In this document: piece after piece, positions 1-8,768 of the stretch | Position numbering within the stretch: the stretch's first letter is position 1 | How the letters are laid out: the number at the start of each line of letters is the position of its first letter | NCBI GenBank assembly: GCA_964563335.1 | Contig: CAZLWL010000018.1 | Coordinates: 1-37,314, forward strand | DNA length: 37,314 bases | From: QNBT01 sp964563335 | GTDB taxonomy: Bacteria > Planctomycetota > Phycisphaerae > Sedimentisphaerales > Anaerohalosphaeraceae | Direction: 5' to 3' | Position numbers and translations under genes: made by a program | The notes under the pieces: model-generated | What the model saw: only the letters and a program-made list of their open reading frames with translations | Told to the model about the DNA's origin: nothing | Databases searched by the model: none

Positions 1-449
1 ACAAGACTATATTGTCGTTTGATACCGCAATTGATTCTATCGAACTTGAGTATTATGAGATAGATTCAGTTGAAGTTCAAATGACCCGTGGTCGAAAAAG
101 GGGCCAGGACCCATTCGAATGGGACGGAAGCTGCACTATCGATGTTGCCGGCGGCTATTTTGGAACCGGTACGCAACTTGAAAATGTTGACTATCATGCT
201 GTACCGGACGCAAATAACGTGGCCTACTTCCCGGCTGACCCGGGAGAGTTTGAGACAATGACTTCAACCCAGTTCAGTGCTGAGGGAATAGAAAACATCA
301 ACCTGGACGGCAGGACTCAAATAAGAGTTTATTTCACAACACCAACTAATGGAGATTCGGTCACAGACTCTCTGGGCTTTTACTCAGGATTCTATGAAAC
401 GTTTGAGAGCTACCGGCCGACGCTAATAATTCGATTTAAGCCGAATTAA
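1..449 (+). CDS. C-terminal part of a secreted DNRLRE-like domain protein (5' end outside window)
   Basis: The reading frame is already open at base 3 and runs to a stop at 447-449, so this is the 3' end of a longer gene; the TTG at 12 should not be taken as its start. The visible part begins with a KTILSFDTA-like strand, is acidic and beta-rich, and ends in YRPTLIIRFKPN. An opening strand of the type LSFDT and a closing strand of the type RPTLxIxY are typical of DNRLRE domains found in secreted bacterial surface proteins. No catalytic residues are visible. The role is probably structural or adhesive at the cell surface, but this is an inference from domain resemblance. A stem-loop follows six bases after the stop. 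Confidence 0.6.
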   Translation, partial: KTILSFDTAIDSIELEYYEIDSVEVQMTRGRKRGQDPFEWDGSCTIDVAGGYFGTGTQLENVDYHAVPDANNVAYFPADPGEFETMTSTQFSAEGIENINLDGRTQIRVYFTTPTNGDSVTDSLGFYSGFYETFESYRPTLIIRFKPN

Positions 450-454
450 ACGCA

Positions 455-483
455 GTCCCGATTCATCCCCGAGGTATCGGGAC
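455..483 (+). terminator. Stem-loop after the first gene, possible terminator
   Basis: GTCCCGAT (455-462) pairs perfectly with ATCGGGAC (476-483) around a 13-base loop. It lies just after the stop at 449 and could end transcription, but no T-run follows, so intrinsic termination is doubtful. The arm sequence matches the compact palindrome at 544-559. Confidence 0.35.
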
Positions 484-543
484 ACGCGGGATTTAGTTGA
501 AAAGGTCATGCGGCGGGTTTCAAATTCTTATCAGGCAGCGCTG

Positions 544-559
544 TCCCGATTCATCGGGA
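544..559. repeat. 16-bp palindrome TCCCGATTCATCGGGA
   Basis: Two 7-base arms around TC. Its arms match the stem at 455-483. Palindromes of the same length and outer bases (TCCCG ... CGGGA) occur at 25761-25776 and 26616-26631 inside coding sequence. Confidence 0.6.
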
Positions 560-669
560 TTGGGCGGCAAGTCGAGGCGACGCAGTCTCACTTTTTTGTC
601 TTGTAAGTCAAGATTTGCCAAGCATTTACATTTGACGCATTTTCCTATCCGCCTGGAAACATCTCTTTT

Positions 670-698
670 TTGCCAGCAACGAGTTAATGTGTTATTAT
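670..698 (+). promoter_or_regulatory. Candidate sigma-70 promoter for the 746-8683 gene run
   Basis: TTGCCA (670-675), a 17-base spacer, then TATTAT (693-698). The start point would fall near 705, giving a leader of about 40 bases before the ATG at 746. Confidence 0.5.
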
Positions 699-745
699 CT
701 GGACGTGTTTTGTGTATGAGGGTCTGATAGTTAGTAGGACCAGCT

Positions 746-1942
746 ATGAAAACTACGCTCAAGATGATTCTGGTGATCATCGCTGTTACGGGAATGTGTG
801 TTGTCCTGATAACTGCGTGGCTGGTGATCAGCAGTCAGCAGGAAGCTACAGAAGACCGGCGGCCGGAAGGCAAGGTGCCTGCAGGTGAGAGAAACTGGAT
901 GGTTTTTCGAGGGAGTCAGGAGCTTTTGGGGAGGGCATCGGGCGCTGTGGGCGATTCACTGAGGCTTGCGTGGAAGTTCAAGACCGGTGCAGAGGTGAAA
1001 TCCTCACCGGTGGTCGATGGTGGCCTTGTTTTCATCGGCTCAAATGACGGAGATGTTTATGCGATTGATTTGCGAACCGGGGATAAGATATGGGCTTTCC
1101 AGACGGGTGATGCTGTCGAGGCGTCGCCATGTGTCGCTGACGGTAAAGTCTTCGTGGGGTCATCGGACAGCTTCATGTACGCACTTGACGCAAAGACAGG
1201 TGAGTTGAAGTGGAAATATGAGACGGGCGGGCAGATTCTTGGAGCTGCTAACCGGACAAGGACCGACGACGGCAAGAAAACACTGGTGATGTTTGGGAGC
1301 TATGATGGGAAGGTGTATTGTGTTGACGGGGCGACGGGTGAGGTTGTGTGGAAGTATGAGACGGGCAACTACGTCAATGGAACACCTGCTATCGGCGATA
1401 GTAAAGTGGTCGCCGGGGGGTGTGATGCAAAGATTCATGTGATAAACCTTTCCGATGGGAAAGCGATAAAACAAATTGACAGCGGCGCGTACATTGCGGC
1501 GTCCGGAGCCATCTGGGAAGGACAAGTGTACGTTGGCAACTACGACGGCGTATTTCTAAGGGCTGACATTGACAGCGGCCGGATCGTGTGGAAATACACC
1601 CAAGAGGACTCGCCGTTTTTTTCTTCGCCGGCAATTGGTGAGAACGTAGTTGTTTTTGGTGGGCGCGATAACCGCCTGCACTGCGTTGGTCGCGATGACG
1701 GGAAGGCGGTTTGGACATTTGGGGCGCTGGCGGAGGTTGACAGTTCGCCGGTGATTTGTGGTGACAAAGTGGTTGTCGGTTCTGAAGACGGCCGGCTTTA
1801 CATTGTGAGTCTTTTCGACGGGACTGAAGTGTGGTCCTACGAGATCGGCCAGCCTATAACTTCTTCACCTGCGATTGCAGATGGGATGATTATCATTGGG
1901 TGTGATAACGGTTATGTCTATGCGTTTGATGCTGGGATGTAG
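746..1942 (+). CDS. Membrane-anchored PQQ-like (BamB-type) beta-propeller protein
   Basis: The 398-residue protein starts with a hydrophobic helix (about residues 5-30) that should anchor it outside the cytoplasmic membrane. A short linker and the motif NWMVFRG follow. The rest consists of repeated blades carrying the signature G-x-V-x-A-x-D-x-x-TG-x-x-x-W, about eight of them, each around 40 residues. Such PQQ-like propellers are named for their fold; nothing here shows that the cofactor PQQ is bound, and the catalytic residues of quinoprotein alcohol dehydrogenases are not evident. The role is probably as a protein-binding or scaffold module. It is the first gene of a run with only 15 bases before the glycosyltransferase start. 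The ribosome binding site is weak (AGGA at about 735). Confidence 0.85.
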   Translation: MKTTLKMILVIIAVTGMCVVLITAWLVISSQQEATEDRRPEGKVPAGERNWMVFRGSQELLGRASGAVGDSLRLAWKFKTGAEVKSSPVVDGGLVFIGSNDGDVYAIDLRTGDKIWAFQTGDAVEASPCVADGKVFVGSSDSFMYALDAKTGELKWKYETGGQILGAANRTRTDDGKKTLVMFGSYDGKVYCVDGATGEVVWKYETGNYVNGTPAIGDSKVVAGGCDAKIHVINLSDGKAIKQIDSGAYIAASGAIWEGQVYVGNYDGVFLRADIDSGRIVWKYTQEDSPFFSSPAIGENVVVFGGRDNRLHCVGRDDGKAVWTFGALAEVDSSPVICGDKVVVGSEDGRLYIVSLFDGTEVWSYEIGQPITSSPAIADGMIIIGCDNGYVYAFDAGM

Positions 1943-1957
1943 AATAGAGGTGTGCGT

Positions 1958-3250
1958 ATGAAGATTGCTCAGCTTGTGCCAGGCTCGGGGGATAACTTTT
2001 ATTGCGAGAACTGCCTGCGCGATGCGGCGCTGGTGCGGGCAATGCGCGAGCTTGGTCACGATGTGTTGATGATACCGATGTATCTGCCGCTTCAGACTGA
2101 CAAAGATGAGCAAATTAGCAACGCACCGATTTTTTTTGGCGGCGTTAACGTGTATCTTCAGCAGAAACTTTCTGTTTTCCGAAAGACCCCGCGCTGGATT
2201 GATAAGCTGTTTGACCGGCCGATGCTTTTAGAATGGGCGGGGAGGAAGGCGGGTATGACCAGCGCAAGAGACCTGGGCGAGACAACGATATCGATGCTGA
2301 GGGGTGAAGATGGAAGACAGGTCAAAGAATTAGACAGACTTATCGGTTGGCTGGAGAAGCCGGACAACAAGCCGGATGTGGTTTGCCTATCAAATGCTCT
2401 GTTGGCAGGTCTGGCCAGCAGTATCAAGGATCGGCTCGGTGTGCCTGTTGCATGTCTGCTTCAGGATGAAGACGGATTTCTGGATGGGCTGGCAGAGCCT
2501 TATTCGAGACGAGCCTGGGACATATTAGCCAAATGTGCAAAAGGCATAGATGTATTCATCGCAGTGAGTGGATATTATGCCGATGTTATGATACAAAGAC
2601 TGGAACTTGACAAGCAGCGAGTGCATGTCGTTTACACAGGCATTTCGTTAGAAGGATACGAGCCGGCGGAGGCCGGGCCCCAAGTACCTACGATTGGTTA
2701 TCTTTCGCGGATGTGTCCCAACAAGGGTCTGGACACGCTGGCTGAGGCGTTCATCATACTTAAACAGAGCGAAGGGTTAGAGAATATCAAACTGATAGCA
2801 GCCGGTGGAAGAACCAGTAATGATGAAGCATTTCTAAGTAAGGTTGAGCAGCAGCTCAGAGCCGGCGGTTTTATTAATGATGTGGAATTTTTGCCGGGTT
2901 TTGAGCGGAATGCGAGACTTGATTTTTTCAGGAGTATCAGCGTGCTTTCGGTGCCGGAAAAGAAGCCCGTGGCCTATGGATTGTACGTGCTTGAAGCCCT
3001 CGCGGCGGGTGTGCCGGTTGTCGAGCCTGCAATTGGTGTATTCGGCGAATTGTTGGAAATCACCGGTGGGGGTGTCTTGTGTGAACCCGGCAGCGCACAG
3101 GCTTTGGCTGATGTACTGAAGCCGTTGTTGCTCGATGCAGATTATGCGCTCGAATTGGGCAGGAAGGGCAGACGGGGTGTGGTCGAAAACTTCAATGTTA
3201 AACAAACCGCCCGGAAGATGGTGCGTATATATGAACAAGTAATCCGGTAG
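1958..3250 (+). CDS. Glycosyltransferase family 4 (GT-B fold)
   Basis: The protein of about 430 residues begins MKIAQLVPGSGDNFYCENC, where the N-terminal GT-B strand leads into a glycine-rich loop followed by an unusual CENCLRD motif seen in a subgroup of GT4 enzymes. The C-terminal half has the donor-binding Rossmann domain, with YLSRMCPNKGLDTLAEAF and the acidic motif VLEALAAGVPVVEP. It should transfer a sugar from a nucleotide-sugar to an envelope glycan or lipid on the cytoplasmic side; donor and acceptor cannot be read from the sequence. I prefer ATG 1958 to the in-frame GTG at 1952 because AGAGG (1946-1950) then lies at a normal 7-base spacing. Sixteen bases separate it from the ABC ATPase gene. 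Confidence 0.85.
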   Translation: MKIAQLVPGSGDNFYCENCLRDAALVRAMRELGHDVLMIPMYLPLQTDKDEQISNAPIFFGGVNVYLQQKLSVFRKTPRWIDKLFDRPMLLEWAGRKAGMTSARDLGETTISMLRGEDGRQVKELDRLIGWLEKPDNKPDVVCLSNALLAGLASSIKDRLGVPVACLLQDEDGFLDGLAEPYSRRAWDILAKCAKGIDVFIAVSGYYADVMIQRLELDKQRVHVVYTGISLEGYEPAEAGPQVPTIGYLSRMCPNKGLDTLAEAFIILKQSEGLENIKLIAAGGRTSNDEAFLSKVEQQLRAGGFINDVEFLPGFERNARLDFFRSISVLSVPEKKPVAYGLYVLEALAAGVPVVEPAIGVFGELLEITGGGVLCEPGSAQALADVLKPLLLDADYALELGRKGRRGVVENFNVKQTARKMVRIYEQVIR

Positions 3251-3266
3251 TCGAGAAAGGTTAACG

Positions 3267-3956
3267 ATGCTTGAACTGATAGATGTGGCCAAAAGCTATG
3301 AATCACCAGGGGCGGCAGAAGACGTCTGTGTTCTGAAAGGCGTGAATTTGCAGGTTGACAGAGGCCAATCGGTGGCGGTTGTCGGGCCGTCGGGCAGCGG
3401 CAAAAGTACGCTGCTTAACATCATGGGGGCATTGGACTATCCGACATCGGGTAACGTGCTATTCAAGGGGCGGGACCTGTCTGGGCTGGAAGAGGCGGAA
3501 CTTGCGAGGATTCGAAACAAGGAGATCGGTTTTGTTTTTCAGTTGCATCATCTTCTGCCCCAATGCACGGTGCTGGAAAACGTACTGATACCGACACTTG
3601 CGGATAAAGAAAGCGATTCGAGCGAGAAGGCGGAGGAAAGAGCAGCCAGCCTGCTGGAACGTGTAGGGCTTCAGGAGTGGGCACAGCACCGGCCCGGGGA
3701 GCTTTCCGGCGGCCAAAGGCAGCGGGTGACGGTTGTACGTGCTTTGATTAACAGGCCAAAGCTATTATTAGCCGATGAACCGACCGGTTCGCTCGACGAG
3801 GCCACAGCAAAAAACATCTTCGATCTGTTAGTCGAACTGAACCACAGCGAAGAAGTTGCTTTAGTTGTCGTAACGCACTCCGTGCGGCTGGCTGAGCGTC
3901 TGGAAAGAGTGCTGGAATTAAACAACGGGGTACTGATAGACAGGAAGAACGATTGA
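3267..3956 (+). CDS. ABC transporter ATP-binding protein, LolD/MacB type
   Basis: This 229-residue protein is a complete nucleotide-binding domain: Walker A GPSGSGKST (about 40-48), Q-loop glutamine at 92, signature LSGGQRQ (146-152), Walker B LLLADEP (167-172), and an H-loop in VVVTHS. Sequence style and length match the LolD/MacB/FtsE group, whose members power FtsX-type permeases for lipoprotein release, macrolide or peptide efflux, or cell-wall hydrolase control. The stop overlaps the start of the permease gene (TGATG), so the two should form one transporter. The ribosome binding site is AAAGG about 8 bases upstream. Confidence 0.93.
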   Translation: MLELIDVAKSYESPGAAEDVCVLKGVNLQVDRGQSVAVVGPSGSGKSTLLNIMGALDYPTSGNVLFKGRDLSGLEEAELARIRNKEIGFVFQLHHLLPQCTVLENVLIPTLADKESDSSEKAEERAASLLERVGLQEWAQHRPGELSGGQRQRVTVVRALINRPKLLLADEPTGSLDEATAKNIFDLLVELNHSEEVALVVVTHSVRLAERLERVLELNNGVLIDRKND

Positions 3957-6900
3957 TGAATCTGGGGCGGCTGGTCAAATCAAGTCTTTGCTTTTACTGG
4001 AGAACCAATACAGGAGTTCTTGTGTCGGTGGCAGTAGCAGCAGCGATCTTAACGGGCGCGCTATTTTTGGGGGATTCCGTTCGGTACAGCCTTAAAAGGT
4101 TGGTAGCGGTCAGGTTGGGCGAAGTTGAGCTGGCTTTAGCCGGACAGAACAGATTCTTCAGGGCCGAGTTAGCTGATGATTTGGCGGCAGAATTAGAGGC
4201 GGAGGTCGCACCGGTCCTTCAGTTGCGCGGTTTGATTGCCAACAGCAAAGGGACAAGACGGGCTAATCGGATTAACGTTTTAGGTGCTGACGAGCGGTTT
4301 TACAGTTTGGGGGAGACAAAACATCAATTTGAACAGGACCTTCGAGAGGGAGTAATTTTAAATGAGCCGTTAGCCCAAAGGCTTGAGGCAGGGGTCGGCG
4401 ATGAGATTGTGCTGCGTATAAGTAAACCAGGCCCGATGCCGCGTGATGTGCCGCTGACACCGTTTTCGGATTTGTCGATTGCCTTCAGGCTGAAAGTAAA
4501 GGCGATTGTGGGCGAGTCGGCGTTCGGCAGTTTTAGTCTTGCAGCTAATCAGATTGCGCCGCTGAACGCATTTGTACCGCTGCGATGGCTTCAGGAGAAA
4601 TCACAACAGCAGGCCAATGCCAATGTGCTCCTGGTCGGCTCGCCTGCGGACGGAGATAGTGTAACAGCAGAGGATGCAAATGCAGCTCTAAAAAGGCGCT
4701 GCAAGATAGCCGACGTGGGATTGGAAGTTCAGCGGTTGGAAGGTCAAAAGACAATTGAGATAAGAAGCCGGCGGATATTTATTGATGATTTCCTGAGCCG
4801 GGCAGCGATGGAGGTTGGCGGTGAGGCGGTTGGGATTTTGACCTATTTCGTAAACGAGATACGATTAGGTGATAAGGCGACACCGTATTCGTTCGTGGCG
4901 GCTGTGGGACGAGCCGGCAATTTTAGTGATATTATCCCTGCCGGCATGAAAGACGATAAGATTCTGATTAACCAATGGCTTGCCGATGACATAGGAGCCA
5001 AGGTCGGCGATGAGATTTCGCTCAGCTATTTCGTTGTGGGTCCGATGCGAAGACTGCAGGAACGAAAACGTACCTTTCAAGTGTTAGACATATTGCCCAC
5101 GGATGAGGCGGGCGACAGTGATTTGATGCCGGATTTTCCGGGCCTGGCGGATAAGACTAACTGCCGGGACTGGGAGCCGGGCATACCGATCGACGTTAAA
5201 AAGATACGCCCGAAGGACGAGGACTACTGGGCCGGACACAAGGGCAGGCCGAAAGCGTTCGTTACTCTGCCTGCTGGTCAGGAGATGTGGAGCAACAGGT
5301 TTGGCAATCTGACCGGCATAAGGTATCAGTTGGGTAAAGCGTCTGAGGAGGATGTCTCTGAAGGAATATTGAAAACGATTGATGTTTCATCAGCGGGTCT
5401 TTATTTTCAACAGGTTCGTGCTCGCGGCTTGAAGGCGGGCGAAGAGGCGACTGATTTCGGTCGGCTTTTCTTGGGGCTCAGCATGTTTCTCATTGCCTCA
5501 GCTCTGATATTGATGGGACTCGTTTTTGTATTCGGGGTAGAAAGGCGAAGTGAGCAGGTCGGAATGTTATTGGCGGTGGGATTTGCTCCCAAGTTGGTAA
5601 GGCTGTTATTATTGCTTGAGGGAAGCATATTGGCGATGTTGGGTACGGTCGTTGGGGTGGCAGCCGGAGCAATTTACACCAAGGCCATGATTTACGGGCT
5701 TGGGACTATGTGGCAGGGTGCTGTGGGTGGTTCAGCGATTTATTTCAACGTCGAGGCGTCGAGCGTGTTCGCCGGGGCAAGTGGAGGTTTGCTTGTGTCT
5801 TTTGTCGCTATATGGCTTGCCCTGCGGAAACAATTTCGCCAGCCGGCTCGTGAACTTCTGGGCCGGGTGCAGGAAGTGAGTTTTGGAACCAGAGGAGGTG
5901 GAGCGAGGAGTAAGATAGGATTGTGGGTAGCGATAGCGGCTGTGATTGGTGCGGTGGTACTGGTCGCGATTATGCCCGAAGAAAAAAGCGGAGCTTTTTT
6001 TGGGGCTGGAGCCTTACTGTTAATTGCTGAAATTGGCATCGCTTCAACTGTGTTAGGCGTAATTGGCGGCAGATGGGCAAGGCCAATGACATCGGTTGGC
6101 GGACTGGGAGTGCGAAATTGCACGAGGCGAAGCCGCAGGAGTCTGGCGATTGTGGGATTACTTGCAGCAGGAAGTTTTCTTGTCATTGCGGTAGGCGCCA
6201 ACAGAAAGGACCCCTTTGCAGATTCGCACAGAAGAGATTCAGGAACGGGAGGTTTTGCACTGCTTGGCGAATCGAGTATAGTGATTTTGCAGAACCTGAA
6301 TAGCGATGCCGAGCGGAAGTCGTTGGGGCTGGAGGAGTTGGAAGGGGTTGATATAGTCCAGCTTCGGGTGCGCGACGGTGATGATGCAAGCTGCCTGAAT
6401 CTGAACCGGGCGCAGAACCCAAGATTGTTGGGTTTGGAGCCGGGTCAATTGAAGAAAAGAGGAGCTTTTGGCTTCATGGCGGCAGTTGAAGGATTAAATG
6501 TAGATGACGGCTGGGGCTTGCTTGAGAGTGAAGAAGATGAGAATGTAGTGCCTGCGATTGGCGATTATGCAACGATTATCTGGGCGCTCGGTAAGCGGAT
6601 GGGGGACGAGATTGAATATGTTGATGAGAAAGGAAGGACATTTCGGCTGCGATTGGTGGGGATGCTGAAGAATTCGGTTTTGCAGGGCAATCTGGTCATT
6701 GCGGAAAATGAGTTTGTCAAGCGTTTCCCATCGGAGGAAGGATACAGGATGTTTCTGGTTGACGCGGCAGCGAAGGACTCAAGTGTGGTAAGCGAAAAGC
6801 TCTCCGGGAGGCTGCGCGATTTTGGTTTGGACCTGACACCTTCAGCGCAGCGGCTGGCGGAGTTCAACACGGTTGAGAACACTTATCTTTCCATATTTGA

Positions 6901-7261
6901 ACTGCTCGGCGGCCTGGGTCTCATTCTCGGCAGTGTCGGCATCGGGCTGGTAGTGCTTTTGAACGCACTTGAAAGACGAGGTGAGATGGCAATGCTGCGG
7001 GCAGTGGGATTCGGCAAAAAGATGCTTAAGCAGATGGTGCTTTATGAATACGGCTCTCTTATTCTGTTCGGCTTGCTGTGCGGTGTGGTTGCGGCGCTAT
7101 TGGCAATTCGGCCTGTGTTACGCTCACCGGGTGCCGAGGTGCCGTATCTGTCTGTTGTGATAACAATTGCCGCCATAGTGCTGAGCGGCATCTTGTGGAT
7201 ATGGATGGCTGCGACTTTTACACTTAGTGGCAAACCGCTTGATGCGTTAAGACATGAATAG
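3956..7261 (+). CDS. Large ABC transporter permease with two FtsX/MacB units
   Basis: The protein of about 1101 residues opens with a membrane segment (about 15-40), followed by a large extracytoplasmic MacB-like periplasmic core domain (about 45-500). A block of FtsX-type membrane helices follows (about 505-640, plus further helices near 665-735). A second extracytoplasmic domain (about 760-940) and a last FtsX block (about 950-1095) complete it. Two FtsX units in one chain suggest that it works as a monomer with two copies of the upstream ATPase. This layout is usual for lipoprotein-release or efflux permeases of the YbbP/LolCE kind; the substrate is unknown. ATG 3956 overlaps the ATPase stop by one base; a TTG at 3953 is in frame but less likely. 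Confidence 0.88.
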   Translation: MNLGRLVKSSLCFYWRTNTGVLVSVAVAAAILTGALFLGDSVRYSLKRLVAVRLGEVELALAGQNRFFRAELADDLAAELEAEVAPVLQLRGLIANSKGTRRANRINVLGADERFYSLGETKHQFEQDLREGVILNEPLAQRLEAGVGDEIVLRISKPGPMPRDVPLTPFSDLSIAFRLKVKAIVGESAFGSFSLAANQIAPLNAFVPLRWLQEKSQQQANANVLLVGSPADGDSVTAEDANAALKRRCKIADVGLEVQRLEGQKTIEIRSRRIFIDDFLSRAAMEVGGEAVGILTYFVNEIRLGDKATPYSFVAAVGRAGNFSDIIPAGMKDDKILINQWLADDIGAKVGDEISLSYFVVGPMRRLQERKRTFQVLDILPTDEAGDSDLMPDFPGLADKTNCRDWEPGIPIDVKKIRPKDEDYWAGHKGRPKAFVTLPAGQEMWSNRFGNLTGIRYQLGKASEEDVSEGILKTIDVSSAGLYFQQVRARGLKAGEEATDFGRLFLGLSMFLIASALILMGLVFVFGVERRSEQVGMLLAVGFAPKLVRLLLLLEGSILAMLGTVVGVAAGAIYTKAMIYGLGTMWQGAVGGSAIYFNVEASSVFAGASGGLLVSFVAIWLALRKQFRQPARELLGRVQEVSFGTRGGGARSKIGLWVAIAAVIGAVVLVAIMPEEKSGAFFGAGALLLIAEIGIASTVLGVIGGRWARPMTSVGGLGVRNCTRRSRRSLAIVGLLAAGSFLVIAVGANRKDPFADSHRRDSGTGGFALLGESSIVILQNLNSDAERKSLGLEELEGVDIVQLRVRDGDDASCLNLNRAQNPRLLGLEPGQLKKRGAFGFMAAVEGLNVDDGWGLLESEEDENVVPAIGDYATIIWALGKRMGDEIEYVDEKGRTFRLRLVGMLKNSVLQGNLVIAENEFVKRFPSEEGYRMFLVDAAAKDSSVVSEKLSGRLRDFGLDLTPSAQRLAEFNTVENTYLSIFELLGGLGLILGSVGIGLVVLLNALERRGEMAMLRAVGFGKKMLKQMVLYEYGSLILFGLLCGVVAALLAIRPVLRSPGAEVPYLSVVITIAAIVLSGILWIWMAATFTLSGKPLDALRHE

Positions 7262-7288
7262 TGATGACCAACCACTGATAAGGGATAT

Positions 7289-8683
7289 ATGAGAAATCCG
7301 ATTCCGGCGAAGTTGCTCCCGATGCTTTTGGCGGTTTGGGGACTGGTGATATTGTATGTGTGGGTCCGCAGCGATCCGGCGGGTAAGCTGACTGTGCGGT
7401 TGCCTGGAGGCGATAATGCGCCACAAGAAGTTGCGGACGAAGGAGAAACACAAGAGCTTGTCGGTAAGTTGGAGCTGTTCGATGGTAAGCCAGCGGAGTT
7501 AGCCGGTAGTTGGCCTCGATTCAGAGGTTCCAATTTTGATAATATCAGCGCCGACGGCACGGAACTTGCGAGGAGCTGGGCCGGGGAGGGCCCGAAGGTT
7601 TTGTGGGGTATCGATGTTGGTGAGGGGTATGCAAGCGCAGCTATTTTTGGTGGACGTGTGTATGTTCTGGATTACGACCGCGATAAGCAAGCCGATGTGA
7701 TCCGATGTTTGTCTTTTGAGGACGGCAAGGACATCTGGCGGTACTCGTATCCCGTCAAAATAAAACGAAACCATGGTATGAGCCGAACGGTACCGGCGGT
7801 AACTGACAAGTATCTCGTTGCTATCGGTCCGAAGTGTCACGTTACGTGTCTGGATCCGGTGACAGGTGAGTTTCTCTGGATGATGAATTTGGTAAGGGAA
7901 TTCGGCACGAAGGTTCCGCTGTGGTACGCGGGTCAGTGTCCGATTATTGAGAATGGCAAGGTGATTATCGCGCCGGGTGGTGATTCGTTAATGATAGCGG
8001 TAGATTGTGAAACGGGTGAGATTGTCTGGAAGAGTCCCAATCCCAACGGATGGCAAATGACCCATTCTTCGATAATGCCAATGGACTTTGAGGGCACGCG
8101 TATGTATGTATACTGTGCGAGCGGGGGCGTTGTCGGGGTATCGGCTGAGGATGGTGGTATTTTATGGGAGACTACCGAGTGGAAGATGCGGACGAATATT
8201 CCCTCGCCGTTGATAGTCGGTGATGGTTTGATTTTTCTATCGGCCGGTTACAATCAGGGAAGCATGATGCTGAAGGTGGTAAAAGAGGGCGAAAGAATAA
8301 AGGCCGAAAAGGTTTTCAGGCTCAAGCCGGAAGTCTTCGGGGCGGACCAACAAACGCCGATTTTCTACAAGGGTTATATTTACGGTGTCAGACCGGATGG
8401 TCAACTTACCTGTCTTGGCCTCGACGGTAATGTAATATGGACCAGCACCAGTGCACATAAATTCGGACTCGGGCCTTTCGTTATCGCCGACGGTTTGATA
8501 TTTGTGATGAATGATTCGGGATTATTGACGCTCGCGGAAGCGACACCGGCCGGGTACGTTCGGCTTGCCGAGGCAAAAGTGTTAGAGGGACCGGACTCGT
8601 GGGGGCCGATGACGCTGGTGTCCGGAAGATTGATTCTGCGCGATCTGAACAGGATGATATGCCTTGAGGTTGGCAAACCGTAG
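7289..8683 (+). CDS. Membrane-anchored PQQ-like beta-propeller protein
   Basis: The 464-residue protein has an N-terminal membrane helix (about residues 8-28), an acidic linker, then SWPRFRGSNFDNIS, the opening motif common to planctomycete PQQ-like propellers. Blades follow with motifs such as CLDPVTGEFLW, VDCETGEIVWKS and ISAEDGG-type turns. It should sit outside the cytoplasmic membrane. No cofactor or catalytic residues can be assigned. It starts 27 bases after the permease gene behind an AAGGG ribosome binding site, so it may belong to the upstream run, yet its closest relative in the window is the propeller at 11917 in the redox operon. An internal promoter follows at 8694. Confidence 0.82.
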   Translation: MRNPIPAKLLPMLLAVWGLVILYVWVRSDPAGKLTVRLPGGDNAPQEVADEGETQELVGKLELFDGKPAELAGSWPRFRGSNFDNISADGTELARSWAGEGPKVLWGIDVGEGYASAAIFGGRVYVLDYDRDKQADVIRCLSFEDGKDIWRYSYPVKIKRNHGMSRTVPAVTDKYLVAIGPKCHVTCLDPVTGEFLWMMNLVREFGTKVPLWYAGQCPIIENGKVIIAPGGDSLMIAVDCETGEIVWKSPNPNGWQMTHSSIMPMDFEGTRMYVYCASGGVVGVSAEDGGILWETTEWKMRTNIPSPLIVGDGLIFLSAGYNQGSMMLKVVKEGERIKAEKVFRLKPEVFGADQQTPIFYKGYIYGVRPDGQLTCLGLDGNVIWTSTSAHKFGLGPFVIADGLIFVMNDSGLLTLAEATPAGYVRLAEAKVLEGPDSWGPMTLVSGRLILRDLNRMICLEVGKP

Positions 8684-8693
8684 CGGGCGTGTC

Positions 8694-8722
8694 TTGTAAG
8701 GCTGAGCCATATTTGGTAGAAT
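8694..8722 (+). promoter_or_regulatory. Candidate promoter for the redox operon
   Basis: TTGTAA (8694-8699), a 17-base spacer and TAGAAT (8717-8722), in the only gap of note (85 bases) between 746 and 17560. It would give a leader of about 40 bases before the ATG at 8769. Confidence 0.4.
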
Positions 8723-8768
8723 GAACTTTCAAAGGGGATTGCGAGTATTTAATTAGGAATCAATACAG

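Larger units (their letters stand above)
450..745. other. Intergenic region between the first gene and the first operon
   Basis: This roughly 300-base gap holds two TCCCGAT/ATCGGGA palindromes (455-483 and 544-559) and a promoter (670-698). Short open frames on both strands have no ribosome binding sites and low-complexity, cysteine/arginine-rich translations, so I do not call a gene here. Confidence 0.6.

Noticed and set aside
691..702. A second copy of the LexA-like operator near the first promoter
   Set aside because: Only the right half (ATTATCTGG) is present; the left half does not match, so it is probably chance.
497..780. Overlapping short open frames on both strands before the first operon
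   Set aside because: No ribosome binding sites, unlikely composition, and they cover the promoter at 670-698.
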